A stretch of DNA of 64,000 nucleotides from Bacteroidota bacterium. GTDB lineage: Bacteria > Bacteroidota > Bacteroidia > Flavobacteriales > Schleiferiaceae. The translations under genes and the position numbers were made by a program. Positions 27,469 through 35,786 of the stretch are shown in pieces (positions within the stretch are counted from its first letter, which is position 1; each line of letters opens with the position of its first letter). The notes beneath the pieces were generated by a model. The model was given only the letters and a program-made list of their open reading frames with translations, did no database searches and was not told where the DNA came from. The stretch spans positions 30,362 to 94,361 of the forward strand of contig QQUU01000087.1 in assembly GCA_003385605.1 (NCBI GenBank). Reading direction: 5' to 3'.

Positions 27469-27979
27469 TATGCCAATACTTTAAGAATCGGTCATAGATG
27501 ATTTTGAACCATTCAGTGTACTTCTCAGGATGAGCTTTCATGTCTTCAGCCACCCAATCCACTGATTTCCAGTCAAAACTATCGACTTCTTCAGGGTTAA
27601 TATTTGGATCTTCGTTGTAACGGGCAATGAGGACATGGTCCAGCTCATGCTCAGTTAAATCATTGTCCAATTCTGCTTTATAGATGAATGAAAAAATACG
27701 TTTGACCTCACAGGTAAAACCCATTTCCTCCATCAATCTTCTTGTGGCGGCTTCTTCCACAGTTTCACCGTCCCTAGGATGAGAACAGCACGTGTTCGTC
27801 CAAAGCCCACCACTGTGGTACTTATGCAGAGCACGTCTTTGAAGTAAAATTTCGTTGTCGTCGTTCATGGCGAAAACAGAGAATGCACGGTGCAGTTTCG
27901 CCTTTCGGTGCGCTTCCATTTTCTCCATCAGCCCAATCGGATTATCGTCCGAATCGACCAGGATAACTTGTTCAAGCAT
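27449..27979 (-). CDS. idi: isopentenyl-diphosphate delta-isomerase, type I
   Basis: Interconverts isopentenyl and dimethylallyl diphosphate, the precursors for carotenoids. 176 residues, Nudix-like fold: HRAFSVFAMNDDNEILLQRRALHKYHSGGLWTNTCCSHPRDGE supplies the metal-binding His residues and the catalytic Cys (TCCSHP), and EEMGF the second catalytic Glu region. Only 9 bp separate crtB from it, and its 3' end overlaps the PTPS gene by 20 bp, which fits one operon. Confidence 0.95.
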   Translation of the reverse strand: MLEQVILVDSDDNPIGLMEKMEAHRKAKLHRAFSVFAMNDDNEILLQRRALHKYHSGGLWTNTCCSHPRDGETVEEAATRRLMEEMGFTCEVKRIFSFIYKAELDNDLTEHELDHVLIARYNEDPNINPEEVDSFDWKSVDWVAEDMKAHPEKYTEWFKIIYDRFLKYWHNENHGM

Positions 27980-27988
27980 TGTAATATG

Positions 27989-28825
27989 TTATATCCAGTT
28001 TATGGTGTGTCTAACGTACGAACTTAAAAACAAACCATACTTCCTTTTGTTCGAAATACGCACGCGCTCATTCAAAATGATATCTGCATGTGTATTACAG
28101 ATCTTCTTAAATAAACTGTAGTAATAAACGTATGCGATATAAACACCAAATCGGGCTCCTTTAGGAAGTTGTTTTATGCCTTCGTAGCCTGCTTTAAAGT
28201 CGATATCGATATCTGCCTCAATTTCAGCTTTTACCCGTTCGTTAAATTCGTTTAAGTCTACCCCTGGGAAATAAGTTCTGCCCAAAGCATGGTAGTCTGC
28301 GTGTAAATCTCTTAAGAAATTAATCTTCTGAAAGGCAGAGCCCAACTGCATTGCAGGCTTTTTGAGCTCCTGATAGCGCTTTTCATCACCATCTACAAAA
28401 ACTTTCAAGCACATGAGTCCAACTACTTCGGCACTACCAAGGATGTATGCTTTGTAACCCTCTTCGTCATAATCGTTCTTGTACAAATCCATTTCCATGG
28501 ACTTCAAGAACGTTTCAATTAAATCCCTATCAATATTAAAGGCATTCACTACTTGCTGAAAACTATTCAGTATAGGATTCAAACTGATTTTTTCATCTAA
28601 TGCTAGATAAGTATCCTTCCAAAAGCGTTCGAGCAACTCTTTTTGCGGGTAATCCTCAAACGTATCAACGATTTCATCTGCGAATCTCACGAAGCCATAG
28701 ATGGCGTATATAGGATCGTGATATTTCTTGTCAAGACCTAGTATACCTAGAGAGAACGACGTACTATACGCTTTAGTGGTCATTCTAGATGTGCGAATAC
28801 TTACGCTGTCAAAGAGTGCTTTCAT
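27989..28825 (-). CDS. crtB: phytoene synthase
   Basis: Condenses two geranylgeranyl diphosphates to phytoene. 278 residues. The two Asp-rich motifs are [11 protein letters not shown] and [19 protein letters not shown]. It overlaps the crtI stop by 4 bp, so the products act in sequence. No geranylgeranyl-diphosphate synthase, lycopene cyclase or carotene hydroxylase gene is present in the window; the final carotenoid cannot be told. Confidence 0.95.
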   Translation of the reverse strand: MKALFDSVSIRTSRMTTKAYSTSFSLGILGLDKKYHDPIYAIYGFVRFADEIVDTFEDYPQKELLERFWKDTYLALDEKISLNPILNSFQQVVNAFNIDRDLIETFLKSMEMDLYKNDYDEEGYKAYILGSAEVVGLMCLKVFVDGDEKRYQELKKPAMQLGSAFQKINFLRDLHADYHALGRTYFPGVDLNEFNERVKAEIEADIDIDFKAGYEGIKQLPKGARFGVYIAYVYYYSLFKKICNTHADIILNERVRISNKRKYGLFLSSYVRHTINWI

Positions 28826-30309
28826 ACCGCTTTCTTTATTTGATAGTCCTTCGCGATTTCTTTACTCACTACCTCCCCACTTATTAGGCAAGGTGGAACA
28901 CCTGGCCCAGGTGTAGTAAGTTGTCCAGCGAAGTACAAATTGCTCACTTTTTTGCTCTTTAGTCTAGGCTTAAGAATTGCGGTTTGGTCTAATGTATTGG
29001 CAAGGCCGTAAGCGTTGCCTTTAAAACTGTTGTATTCTGATTTGAAGTCTTGGTACGCAAAACTGCGTTTGACAACCACCCTATCACGAATCGATGAACC
29101 AGTGAATTCTTCAAGACGATCCATCATTAAGTTATAATATTTCTCGCGAACTTCCTCAGTATCACCATCCATCCCTGGGGCAGTTGGCATTAGAAGGAAC
29201 ATGTTTTCACAGCCTTCAGGCGCCACACTTGCGTCTGTTTTTGACGGAGCACTTGCATAGAAAAGAGGTTTTGTTGGCCATTTAGGATCCGTATAAATCT
29301 CATGCGCATGCTGATCTAGCTCATGATCAAAGAACAAGTTGTGGTGCAAGACATTTGGCACTTCTCCTTTTATACCTAGGTAGAAAAGTAGTGATGAAGG
29401 AGCCATCTTGCGTTTGTCCCAATATTCTGGGGTGTATTCTCTGTATTCTGGAGAACTGATGACTTGATCAATATGATGGTAATCGGCACCTCCGACAACG
29501 ATATCAGCGGTAAATGATCCCCCTTTAGTCAACACACTGACTATTCTATCATTCGAATACTTGAATCCTGTTACCTCCGCTGACGTTCTGAATTTCACCC
29601 CCTGCTCTTTCGCAACACGAATCATTCCTTGAATAATTTCGTTCATACCGTTCATTGGATACCAAGTACCCAACGACATATCGGCATAATTCATCAAGCT
29701 GTAAAGCGCAGGGGTATTCTGAGGTAAAGCCCCAAGAAATAACACAGGGAATTCGAGGATTGCCTTAAGTTTAGGATGCGAGCTAACTTCTGCAACATGC
29801 TTCCGAATGTCCTTGAGCATATCCAACTGAAAGAGGCCCTTGACAATCCTGAAGTCCATAAATTCTGTTAGAGAGCGCCCTGGTCTAAAAACAAGGTCTT
29901 TGATACCGACTTCGTATTTATACGCACCTTGCTTTAAAAACTTACGCAAACGCATTCCAGAACCAGGATCCAATCTGTCGAACATGGCTTCTAGCTCATC
30001 CATATTGGCGCTTTGGTCTTCGTGATCGTTTGGACCAAATACCACTCGATAAGAAGGGTCTAATCGTACTAAATTGTAGTGGTCTTCTACCTTGGTGTCA
30101 AATTCTGAGAAGTAGCGTTCGAATACGTCGGGCATCCAGTACCAACTAGGTCCCATATCGAAAGTGAAGCCGTCTTTTTTCCAAGAGCGGGCTCGTCCTC
30201 CGAGCTGATCGTTTTTCTCTAGAACAGTAACATCGTACCCTTCTCGGGCTAAAAAGGAAGCGGCACTAAGGCCTGCGAACCCAGAGCCAATAACAATAAC
30301 TGATTTCAT
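28822..30309 (-). CDS. crtI: phytoene desaturase
   Basis: FAD-dependent desaturase that converts phytoene toward lycopene. 495 residues. The N-terminal Rossmann motif is [17 protein letters not shown], then [31 protein letters not shown], typical of CrtI. The C-terminus has [28 protein letters not shown], the family signature for FAD binding and membrane association. It lies 22 bp after the sigma-factor stop and overlaps crtB. Confidence 0.95.
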   Translation of the reverse strand: MKSVIVIGSGFAGLSAASFLAREGYDVTVLEKNDQLGGRARSWKKDGFTFDMGPSWYWMPDVFERYFSEFDTKVEDHYNLVRLDPSYRVVFGPNDHEDQSANMDELEAMFDRLDPGSGMRLRKFLKQGAYKYEVGIKDLVFRPGRSLTEFMDFRIVKGLFQLDMLKDIRKHVAEVSSHPKLKAILEFPVLFLGALPQNTPALYSLMNYADMSLGTWYPMNGMNEIIQGMIRVAKEQGVKFRTSAEVTGFKYSNDRIVSVLTKGGSFTADIVVGGADYHHIDQVISSPEYREYTPEYWDKRKMAPSSLLFYLGIKGEVPNVLHHNLFFDHELDQHAHEIYTDPKWPTKPLFYASAPSKTDASVAPEGCENMFLLMPTAPGMDGDTEEVREKYYNLMMDRLEEFTGSSIRDRVVVKRSFAYQDFKSEYNSFKGNAYGLANTLDQTAILKPRLKSKKVSNLYFAGQLTTPGPGVPPCLISGEVVSKEIAKDYQIKKAV

Positions 30310-30331
30310 GTGATAAGGCGGTAGGCTGTTA

Positions 30332-30838
30332 TTAGTGGCGTTGGTCGGCGAGTTTCTCCATCATTTTCTTACGTGCTAAGAAAATTCGGGATTTAACGGT
30401 TCCAAGAGGAATATTGAAATGCTCAGCAATTTCTTCGTACTTATATCCTTCGTAATGCATAAAAAACGCCTCTGTGTAATGGGGCTCAATGGAATTGATT
30501 TGTTCCATGATGTAGTCATTGTCCACATTCGCATCGGTTAGAGTTGTTCTACTCGCCTCTTTGCTATTTAGGAAGAATTGACTTTCCGTTTCATCAACAA
30601 AAGTGTTCTGTTGCTTTTTGCGACGGTAGTTGTTGATAAAGGTATTCTTCATGATGGTATACAACCACCCCTTGAGATTAGTCCCTGTGGCAAACTTATC
30701 TTTATTTTTAAGTGCCTTGAAATAGGTATCCTGGATCAAGTCCTGGGCATCATCGTGACGCTTGGTCAACTTCATTGCTAACTGGTGCAAAAAGTCGTGT
30801 TCACGATCAATTAATTCTCCAAATTCTGCGGTTGACAT
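30332..30838 (-). CDS. ECF-type RNA polymerase sigma factor
   Basis: A 168-residue sigma factor with region 2 ([49 protein letters not shown]) and region 4 ([34 protein letters not shown]). The start at 30838 is preferred over the longer frame from 30886 because the latter begins upstream of a -7 element at 30865-30872 and within a palindrome. It lies between a CarH-type regulator gene and crtI, like the LitR-LitS pair of Streptomyces where an ECF sigma activates carotenoid genes. No anti-sigma factor gene is adjacent. Confidence 0.88.
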   Translation of the reverse strand: MSTAEFGELIDREHDFLHQLAMKLTKRHDDAQDLIQDTYFKALKNKDKFATGTNLKGWLYTIMKNTFINNYRRKKQQNTFVDETESQFFLNSKEASRTTLTDANVDNDYIMEQINSIEPHYTEAFFMHYEGYKYEEIAEHFNIPLGTVKSRIFLARKKMMEKLADQRH

Positions 30839-30864
30839 AAAGACAATGTTTAAGGTTGCTTCAC

Positions 30865-30872
30865 CAAAGTTA
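30865..30872 (-). promoter_or_regulatory. -7 element of the sigma/carotenoid operon
   Basis: TAACTTTG on the minus strand matches TAnnTTTG. The sigma-factor ATG at 30838 is 26 bp downstream. A -33 TTG is missing at the expected 17-23 bp, so the promoter may need another factor. The element overlaps the edge of the 32-bp palindrome at 30869-30900. Confidence 0.6.
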
Positions 30873-30900
30873 AACAATATGTTCAAACATTTTGTCTAAC
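30869..30900. promoter_or_regulatory. 32-bp palindrome, candidate CarH-type operator
   Basis: Left arm GTTAAACAATATGTTC (30869-30884) and the reverse complement of the right arm (30885-30900) agree at 13 of 16 positions. Nested inside are GTTAAACAA/TTGTCTAAC outer arms and ATGTT-CA-AACAT inner arms with the same dyad centre. It covers the region between the -7 element and the expected -33 position, where a repressor would block polymerase. The adjacent upstream gene is the MerR/B12 regulator, its probable binder. Confidence 0.65.
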
Positions 30901-30936
30901 GATGAATAAAATTTATTAAACAAGTCTAATTACCCA

Positions 30937-31815
30937 CTAGATATGGGTGGTCAAATCCTTTAATGTGCTGTAAATGTGAATGTTATCCCCAAACTTATTT
31001 TCGGAGAAATCATTGAATTGATACCCGGTTAGGTGTACCTCTACCCCACGATCGTGGATAAGATCGTCTAAATCACGTAAATATTCTGGCAAATATTCGA
31101 CGTCTGGGTTTGTAGTGAATACTGATATAAGTGCATCTATATTTTGATTATCCAACAAATCGGTTAGATACTCCTTCGGTAGACTTTGACCAAGATAAAA
31201 GACCCTATCACCCCGTTCTTTAAGAACATAGGCTAGATAGAGAAGTCCAATCTCGTGAAGTTCATTTGCTGGGAGGAAAAGCGCAAAGGTTTTTCCACTA
31301 TCCTCTGCCTTCAATTCATCAAGAGCCGAATACAACTTCTGACGTATCATAGAAGACATGAAATGCTCCTGAGAGATACTCACAGAACCACTTAGCCAGA
31401 GTTTACCTAATTCTTGTATATAATCTCCGATTACTTTCTGAAACGTATCATGAATGCCGTGCTTATCGATGCAAGTTGACATGATAGTTTCGAACCGTTC
31501 AATATCGAAGTTTAGCGTACTTAATTTCAACTCGTTGAGTTCATAAGCATAGTTACCTTCGTAGGGATCTGCTTCAAGAGCCGATTTTGCAATTTCCTCT
31601 GGAGTTAACTTAGCAATCTGACCGATCTTCCAATCGTGTTCTAAAAGTATACTTACGTTTAAGATTACCCGTAAATCATCATCACTGTAGAAGCGAATGT
31701 TTGTACTGGTTCTCTTGGGTGTTATCAGTTTATGACGTTGCTCCCACGCACGAATAGTATGGGCTTTTATACCACTGAGCTGCTCTAGATCTTTTATGGA
31801 ATAACGTGACTTCAC
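30937..31815 (-). CDS. CarH/LitR-type adenosylcobalamin photoreceptor, MerR family
   Basis: Predicted dark repressor that releases DNA in light when bound adenosylcobalamin is photolysed. 292 residues, GTG start (MKSRYSIKDLEQLSG...; the only in-frame start before an upstream stop). Residues 4-70 are a MerR winged helix (YSIKDLEQLSGIKAHTIRAWEQRHKL). Residues about 100-170 are the helical B12-capping domain with Trp140-x9-Glu150-His151, the CarH W-x9-EH signature. Residues 175-290 form the Rossmann B12 domain with Glu185-x-His187-x-x-Gly190 (ELHEIG), the ExHxxG motif with the lower-ligand His. All signature residues are intact. It heads a minus-strand set of sigma factor, carotenoid, pterin and photolyase genes. 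Confidence 0.92.
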   Translation of the reverse strand: MKSRYSIKDLEQLSGIKAHTIRAWEQRHKLITPKRTSTNIRFYSDDDLRVILNVSILLEHDWKIGQIAKLTPEEIAKSALEADPYEGNYAYELNELKLSTLNFDIERFETIMSTCIDKHGIHDTFQKVIGDYIQELGKLWLSGSVSISQEHFMSSMIRQKLYSALDELKAEDSGKTFALFLPANELHEIGLLYLAYVLKERGDRVFYLGQSLPKEYLTDLLDNQNIDALISVFTTNPDVEYLPEYLRDLDDLIHDRGVEVHLTGYQFNDFSENKFGDNIHIYSTLKDLTTHI

Positions 31816-31898
31816 GAAAAGCTAACGAATCTGGGGAAGAAAAGTTTTGTTCGTAGCAAGTATAAGTAATTACCACAAACTGACGAGGGTTGCTTTAG

Positions 31899-31906
31899 TA
31901 TATTTG
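31899..31906 (+). promoter_or_regulatory. -7 element, probable prfC promoter
   Basis: TATATTTG matches TAnnTTTG and ends 18 bp before the prfC ATG at 31924. No TTG sits at the expected -33 distance. The 108-bp prfC/CarH intergenic region is divergent and otherwise carries no clear element. Confidence 0.45.
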
Positions 31907-31923
31907 CGACAAAATTATAGTAG

Positions 31924-33504
31924 ATGTCAATCGAAAAGGAAATCAGCATTCGCAGAACCTTTGGGATTATTTCCCATCCCGATGCCGGAAAAACTACATT
32001 AACTGAAAAGCTTTTGTTATTCGGTGGTGCCATCCAAGAGGCCGGTGCCGTTAAGAGCAACAAGGTTAAAAAGTCCGCGACATCCGATTTTATGGAGATT
32101 GAAAAGCAACGTGGTATATCCGTTGCGACTTCTGTGATGGGCTTCTATTATAAAGACAAAAAGATCAACATCTTAGATACACCAGGTCACCAAGACTTTG
32201 CCGAAGATACTTACCGTACACTGACGGCATGTGATAGTGTTATTGTAGTAATTGATGTTGCAAAAGGTGTGGAGCCTCAGACAGAAAAACTGGTACAAGT
32301 GTGCCGAATGCGTGCTACACCTATTATAGTATTCATAAATAAATTGGACCGCGAAGGGAAAGATGGTTTCGATCTTATTGATGAAGTAGAACAGAAGCTC
32401 GGATTGACTCTATGTCCCCTATCCTGGCCTATAGGTATGGGGCAGCGTTTTCAAGGGGTTTATAATATGTGGGAAAAGAACCTCAATCTATACAGCGCCG
32501 AGAACAAACAGAAAATTAGTGAGGGAACCTCTTTCGAAGATATTAGTTCACCTGAACTTGACGAATATGTAGGCGAAGAGGCAGCTACAGAGCTTAGAAA
32601 TGACCTTGAACTTTTAGAGGCTGTGTATCCACAATTTGACCGCTCTGAATACCTGAGGGGTGATCTGTGTCCTGTATTTTTTGGTTCAGCATTGAATAAC
32701 TTCGGTGTTCGCGAGTTGCTCGATTGTTTTCAAGACATAGCACCTGAGCCCCAGCCAAAGGAGGCCGAGCAAAGACTTGTCCGACCTAATGAGAATGAAT
32801 TCTCTGGATTCGTATTTAAGATTCACGCGAACATCGATCCAAACCATAGAAACAGAATTGCTTTCCTAAAAGTAGTCAGTGGTAAGTTTGAGCGTAATAA
32901 AAACTATGTTCACACCAGAAGTGGCAAATCATTTAGAGTCAGTGCTCCGACTGCATTTATGGCTTCTAAAAAGAGCACTATTGATGAAGCATTTCCAGGA
33001 GATATTATAGGTATACCGGATAACGGTACATTCAGAATTGGAGATACACTAACTTCAAAAGAACAGTTGCACTATAAAGGTATTCCATCGTTCTCGCCAG
33101 AGCACTTCAGGTTCATTAACAATGCTGATCCACTAAAGGCGAAGCAGTTGAATAAAGGAATTGACCAGTTGATGGATGAAGGTGTAGCACAGTTGTTTAC
33201 TCTTAAACAGAACAACAGGAAGATTATTGGCACTGTTGGCGCATTGCAGTATGAAGTGATTCAATACCGTCTCGAACATGAGTATAATGCGAAGTGCTCT
33301 TATGAAAACTTTCCTGCATTTAAAGCTTGTTGGATTGAAAGCAATGACGAGGATCAGCTTAAAGAATTCTCTACCTTGAAACAACGCTACCTCGCCGAAG
33401 ACAAGTACGGTCGACTCGTATTTTTAGCAGATTCACAGTTTTCTTTACAGATGGCTCAAGACAAGTTTGATAAGATTACGTTCCACATGAAGAGCGAATT
33501 CTAA
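31924..33504 (+). CDS. prfC: peptide chain release factor 3
   Basis: GTPase that recycles class I release factors from the ribosome. 526 residues. G motifs: SHPDAGKTT (residues 17-25), a switch I RGISVATS, G3 DTPGHQDF and G4 NKLDRE. The C-terminal domains end with GRLVFLADSQFSLQMAQDKF, a typical RF3 signature. The length matches E. coli RF3 (529). It shares one base (TAATG) with the following glycosyltransferase gene. Confidence 0.95.
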   Translation: MSIEKEISIRRTFGIISHPDAGKTTLTEKLLLFGGAIQEAGAVKSNKVKKSATSDFMEIEKQRGISVATSVMGFYYKDKKINILDTPGHQDFAEDTYRTLTACDSVIVVIDVAKGVEPQTEKLVQVCRMRATPIIVFINKLDREGKDGFDLIDEVEQKLGLTLCPLSWPIGMGQRFQGVYNMWEKNLNLYSAENKQKISEGTSFEDISSPELDEYVGEEAATELRNDLELLEAVYPQFDRSEYLRGDLCPVFFGSALNNFGVRELLDCFQDIAPEPQPKEAEQRLVRPNENEFSGFVFKIHANIDPNHRNRIAFLKVVSGKFERNKNYVHTRSGKSFRVSAPTAFMASKKSTIDEAFPGDIIGIPDNGTFRIGDTLTSKEQLHYKGIPSFSPEHFRFINNADPLKAKQLNKGIDQLMDEGVAQLFTLKQNNRKIIGTVGALQYEVIQYRLEHEYNAKCSYENFPAFKACWIESNDEDQLKEFSTLKQRYLAEDKYGRLVFLADSQFSLQMAQDKFDKITFHMKSEF

Positions 33505-34868
33505 TGAGTCACATCATAAACTATAGACTTAATCAATTCTCTTGGGCAATAGCTGCGTTATTGCTTCTTCCGCTATTGTTTACAAAAGGTATGTTCTTTG
33601 ACGGGCTGACCTATGCTTCAATTGCGAGAAATATTAATGAAGGTGTTGGCACCTTATGGGTTCCTTCTTATACTCCAACTATCCATCCGGAATTCTACGA
33701 GCACCCTCCTTTTTCATTTGGATTACACAGTATATTCTATCGATTATTCGGTGATCAGCCTTGGGTTGACCGTATCTACCCGTATACTATGTACGGCCTA
33801 AGTGTACTGATGCTTAGAAGAATATGGGTATTGTTTATCCCTGCCGGTCACAGAGCTTGGATCCCTCAACTGCTTTGGACGTTAACACCAACGGTTATTT
33901 GGGTGCATCAAAACAATATGTTAGAAGCACCTCTTTCTGCAGCAGTTCTATGTGTTGTATGGCTTCTATTTGAAGGAACCATGAAAAAGAACTACTTCTG
34001 GAGTGTTCTTGCTGGGATAGTGTTCTTCTTCAGTTTAGGTATCAAAGGTCCGGTAAGTTTATTCCCTTTAATGACTTTGCCTATCATGGCCACATTGTAT
34101 GCTGATCGAAGAAAAGCTGCATTGGTTTCGATGTCTATTATGATCATCGTATTTAGCACCCTTTTCTCCTACTTTTATATGTATCAACCGGCTTTTGAAA
34201 GTTTCTTTTCTACGTATCTCGATCAGCAACTTTTACCGACACTCTCGGGCAACCGCGAGCAAGCAGGTAGTGCTTTAGAAAGTATTTTAGAAGTTTTAAA
34301 GCAGTTGACCCTCCCTATTCTCGTCACTATTGTATTTAGATGGAGAAAAAAAGAAGCTTATACGTTGCAACGTGGAAGTGTATTCTTCTTCCTCCTTGCT
34401 CTGTGTGGTACTCTTCCTTTCCTATTGATGGACCGCCAACACCATTACTACTTTATGCCATCCATGGCTTTTTGGATGATGGGGTTTGCCATTCACCTTG
34501 CACAACATGAGTATCCATGGTCGATTCAGCGGAAAAAGTGGGTGAAGGTAATTTCACTTTCGAACCTCTGTAGTTGGGTTGTGGCCATTGGCCTAAGTAT
34601 CTATTTCTCCAAAAGTCCGTCTAGAGATAAACATGTTATCCACGCACTCGAGGCAATCGAAGAATCATATAAGCCTAGTGCTGTAAAGGTAGATGCCCTT
34701 TCTGAAAACTGGCGTTTGGCAGCAATTGCGGAGCGATATACAGATTATCATTTTACGGAAAGTGATGCTGCATACTATATTTCAAACACGCCTGGAGAAG
34801 TCGCTGGATTTGAATTTGTAGAGCAATTTGCTAAGACGGAAATCTATCTCTACAAAAAAAGCCGCTAA
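33504..34868 (+). CDS. GT39-like (ArnT/PMT-type) membrane glycosyltransferase
   Basis: A 454-residue polytopic membrane protein with about ten hydrophobic segments in the first 370 residues. FFDGLTYASIARN near residues 31-43 holds the acidic residue of the first periplasmic loop typical for GT-C enzymes (a DGLxYAxIA pattern). HPEFYEHPPFSFGL and the RIYPY region follow the same fold. It likely transfers a sugar from a polyprenyl phosphate to lipid or protein. The C-terminal 80 residues form a soluble domain. Its last codons overlap the terminator of the convergent fabI gene. Confidence 0.75.
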   Translation: MSHIINYRLNQFSWAIAALLLLPLLFTKGMFFDGLTYASIARNINEGVGTLWVPSYTPTIHPEFYEHPPFSFGLHSIFYRLFGDQPWVDRIYPYTMYGLSVLMLRRIWVLFIPAGHRAWIPQLLWTLTPTVIWVHQNNMLEAPLSAAVLCVVWLLFEGTMKKNYFWSVLAGIVFFFSLGIKGPVSLFPLMTLPIMATLYADRRKAALVSMSIMIIVFSTLFSYFYMYQPAFESFFSTYLDQQLLPTLSGNREQAGSALESILEVLKQLTLPILVTIVFRWRKKEAYTLQRGSVFFFLLALCGTLPFLLMDRQHHYYFMPSMAFWMMGFAIHLAQHEYPWSIQRKKWVKVISLSNLCSWVVAIGLSIYFSKSPSRDKHVIHALEAIEESYKPSAVKVDALSENWRLAAIAERYTDYHFTESDAAYYISNTPGEVAGFEFVEQFAKTEIYLYKKSR

Positions 34869-34886
34869 CCTTAAGGGCTAACGGCT
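34854..34886 (-). terminator. intrinsic terminator of fabI
   Basis: On the minus strand an 11-bp stem (AGCCGTTAGCC / GGTTAGCGGCT, two G-U pairs) closes a 5-nt loop and ends in seven T's. It starts 26 bp past the fabI stop. The T-run and part of the stem are encoded in the last codons of the convergent glycosyltransferase gene. On the plus strand no T-run follows, so it is directional. Confidence 0.85.
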
Positions 34887-34911
34887 CTCTGTATAATGTC
34901 ATGGTATAGGA

Positions 34912-35733
34912 TTATTCCTCTCCTTCCATGAATTGTTGCATGACCATGTTGCTTACTCCCATATTGCTGAATCCTCCATCATTATAGAGGTTTTGCATGG
35001 TTACACGTCGCGTGAGATCAGAGAACATTGTTACAATGTAATTTGCACAGTCTTCTGCTGTGGCATTACCTAATGGTGACATTTTCTCTGCATAAGCAAT
35101 AAAGCCGTCGAAGCCTTTAACACCCGATCCTGCAGTAGTTGGCGTAGGGCTCTGAGAAATCGTGTTAACGCGGACGTTGTTTTTAACACCCCAATGGTAA
35201 CCAAAGCTTCGTGCGATACTCTCGAGGTAGCTTTTGTTGTCGGCCATATCATTGTAGTCTGGGAATGTACGCTGCGCCGCCATATAGGTTAGCCCAAGAA
35301 TAGACCCCCACTCGTTCATGGCATCCTTATTCCAGGCACATTGCATCACCTTGTGGAAACTCACTGCACTTACATCCCAGCCCTTCTGAAGCCAATCATA
35401 GTTCAACTCCGTATAGTGCTTTCCTTTTCGCACATTAACGCTCATTCCAATAGAATGAAGTATGAAGTCGATTTTACCCCCAAAATGTTCCATAGCACCG
35501 TCAATTAGTGCGTTTAGATCGTCGAGGCTCGTTGCGTCGGCCGGAATGATTGGAGCGTCAATGGCTTCTGAAAGATTGTTGAGCTCACCCATGCGCATTG
35601 CAATAGGAGCATTGGTCAATACCACTTTACCGCCTTGAGCATGTATTGCCTCAGCGGCTTTCCAAGCAATTGAATCTGAATTAAGTGCACCAAATACGAT
35701 ACCGCATTTGCCTTCTAGTAATCCGTTTGACAT
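34912..35733 (-). CDS. fabI: enoyl-[acyl-carrier-protein] reductase (NADH)
   Basis: Final reduction of each fatty-acid elongation cycle. 273 residues, SDR fold. GKCGIVFGALNSDSIAWKAAEAI is the cofactor-binding start; the catalytic Tyr-x6-Lys is YNDMADNK, preceded by LTYMAAQRTFPD. This is FabI-type and not FabK or FabV. It has its own promoter (35757-35786) despite lying 35 bp after recN, and its own terminator. Confidence 0.95.
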   Translation of the reverse strand: MSNGLLEGKCGIVFGALNSDSIAWKAAEAIHAQGGKVVLTNAPIAMRMGELNNLSEAIDAPIIPADATSLDDLNALIDGAMEHFGGKIDFILHSIGMSVNVRKGKHYTELNYDWLQKGWDVSAVSFHKVMQCAWNKDAMNEWGSILGLTYMAAQRTFPDYNDMADNKSYLESIARSFGYHWGVKNNVRVNTISQSPTPTTAGSGVKGFDGFIAYAEKMSPLGNATAEDCANYIVTMFSDLTRRVTMQNLYNDGGFSNMGVSNMVMQQFMEGEE

Positions 35734-35756
35734 ACGTTTTGTGTTTTTTCGTAATT

Positions 35757-35786
35757 CAAAAATAGCACTTACCGTGCGTTGAGCAA
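35757..35786 (-). promoter_or_regulatory. Bacteroidota-type promoter of fabI
   Basis: On the minus strand TTG (35786-35784) is followed by 19 bp and TATTTTTG (35764-35757), an exact fit to TTG-N19-TAnnTTTG. The -33 part lies within the 3' end of recN. The fabI ATG at 35733 follows by 23 bp. Confidence 0.7.

Noticed and set aside
30839..30886. Longer sigma-factor start at 30886
   Set aside because: It lies upstream of the -7 element and inside the palindrome; the ATG at 30838 gives a normal ECF length.
30922..30950. Small hairpin at the end of the photoreceptor gene as a terminator
   Set aside because: Only a 5-bp stem (ACCCA/TGGGT) overlapping the stop codon, and no T-run follows.
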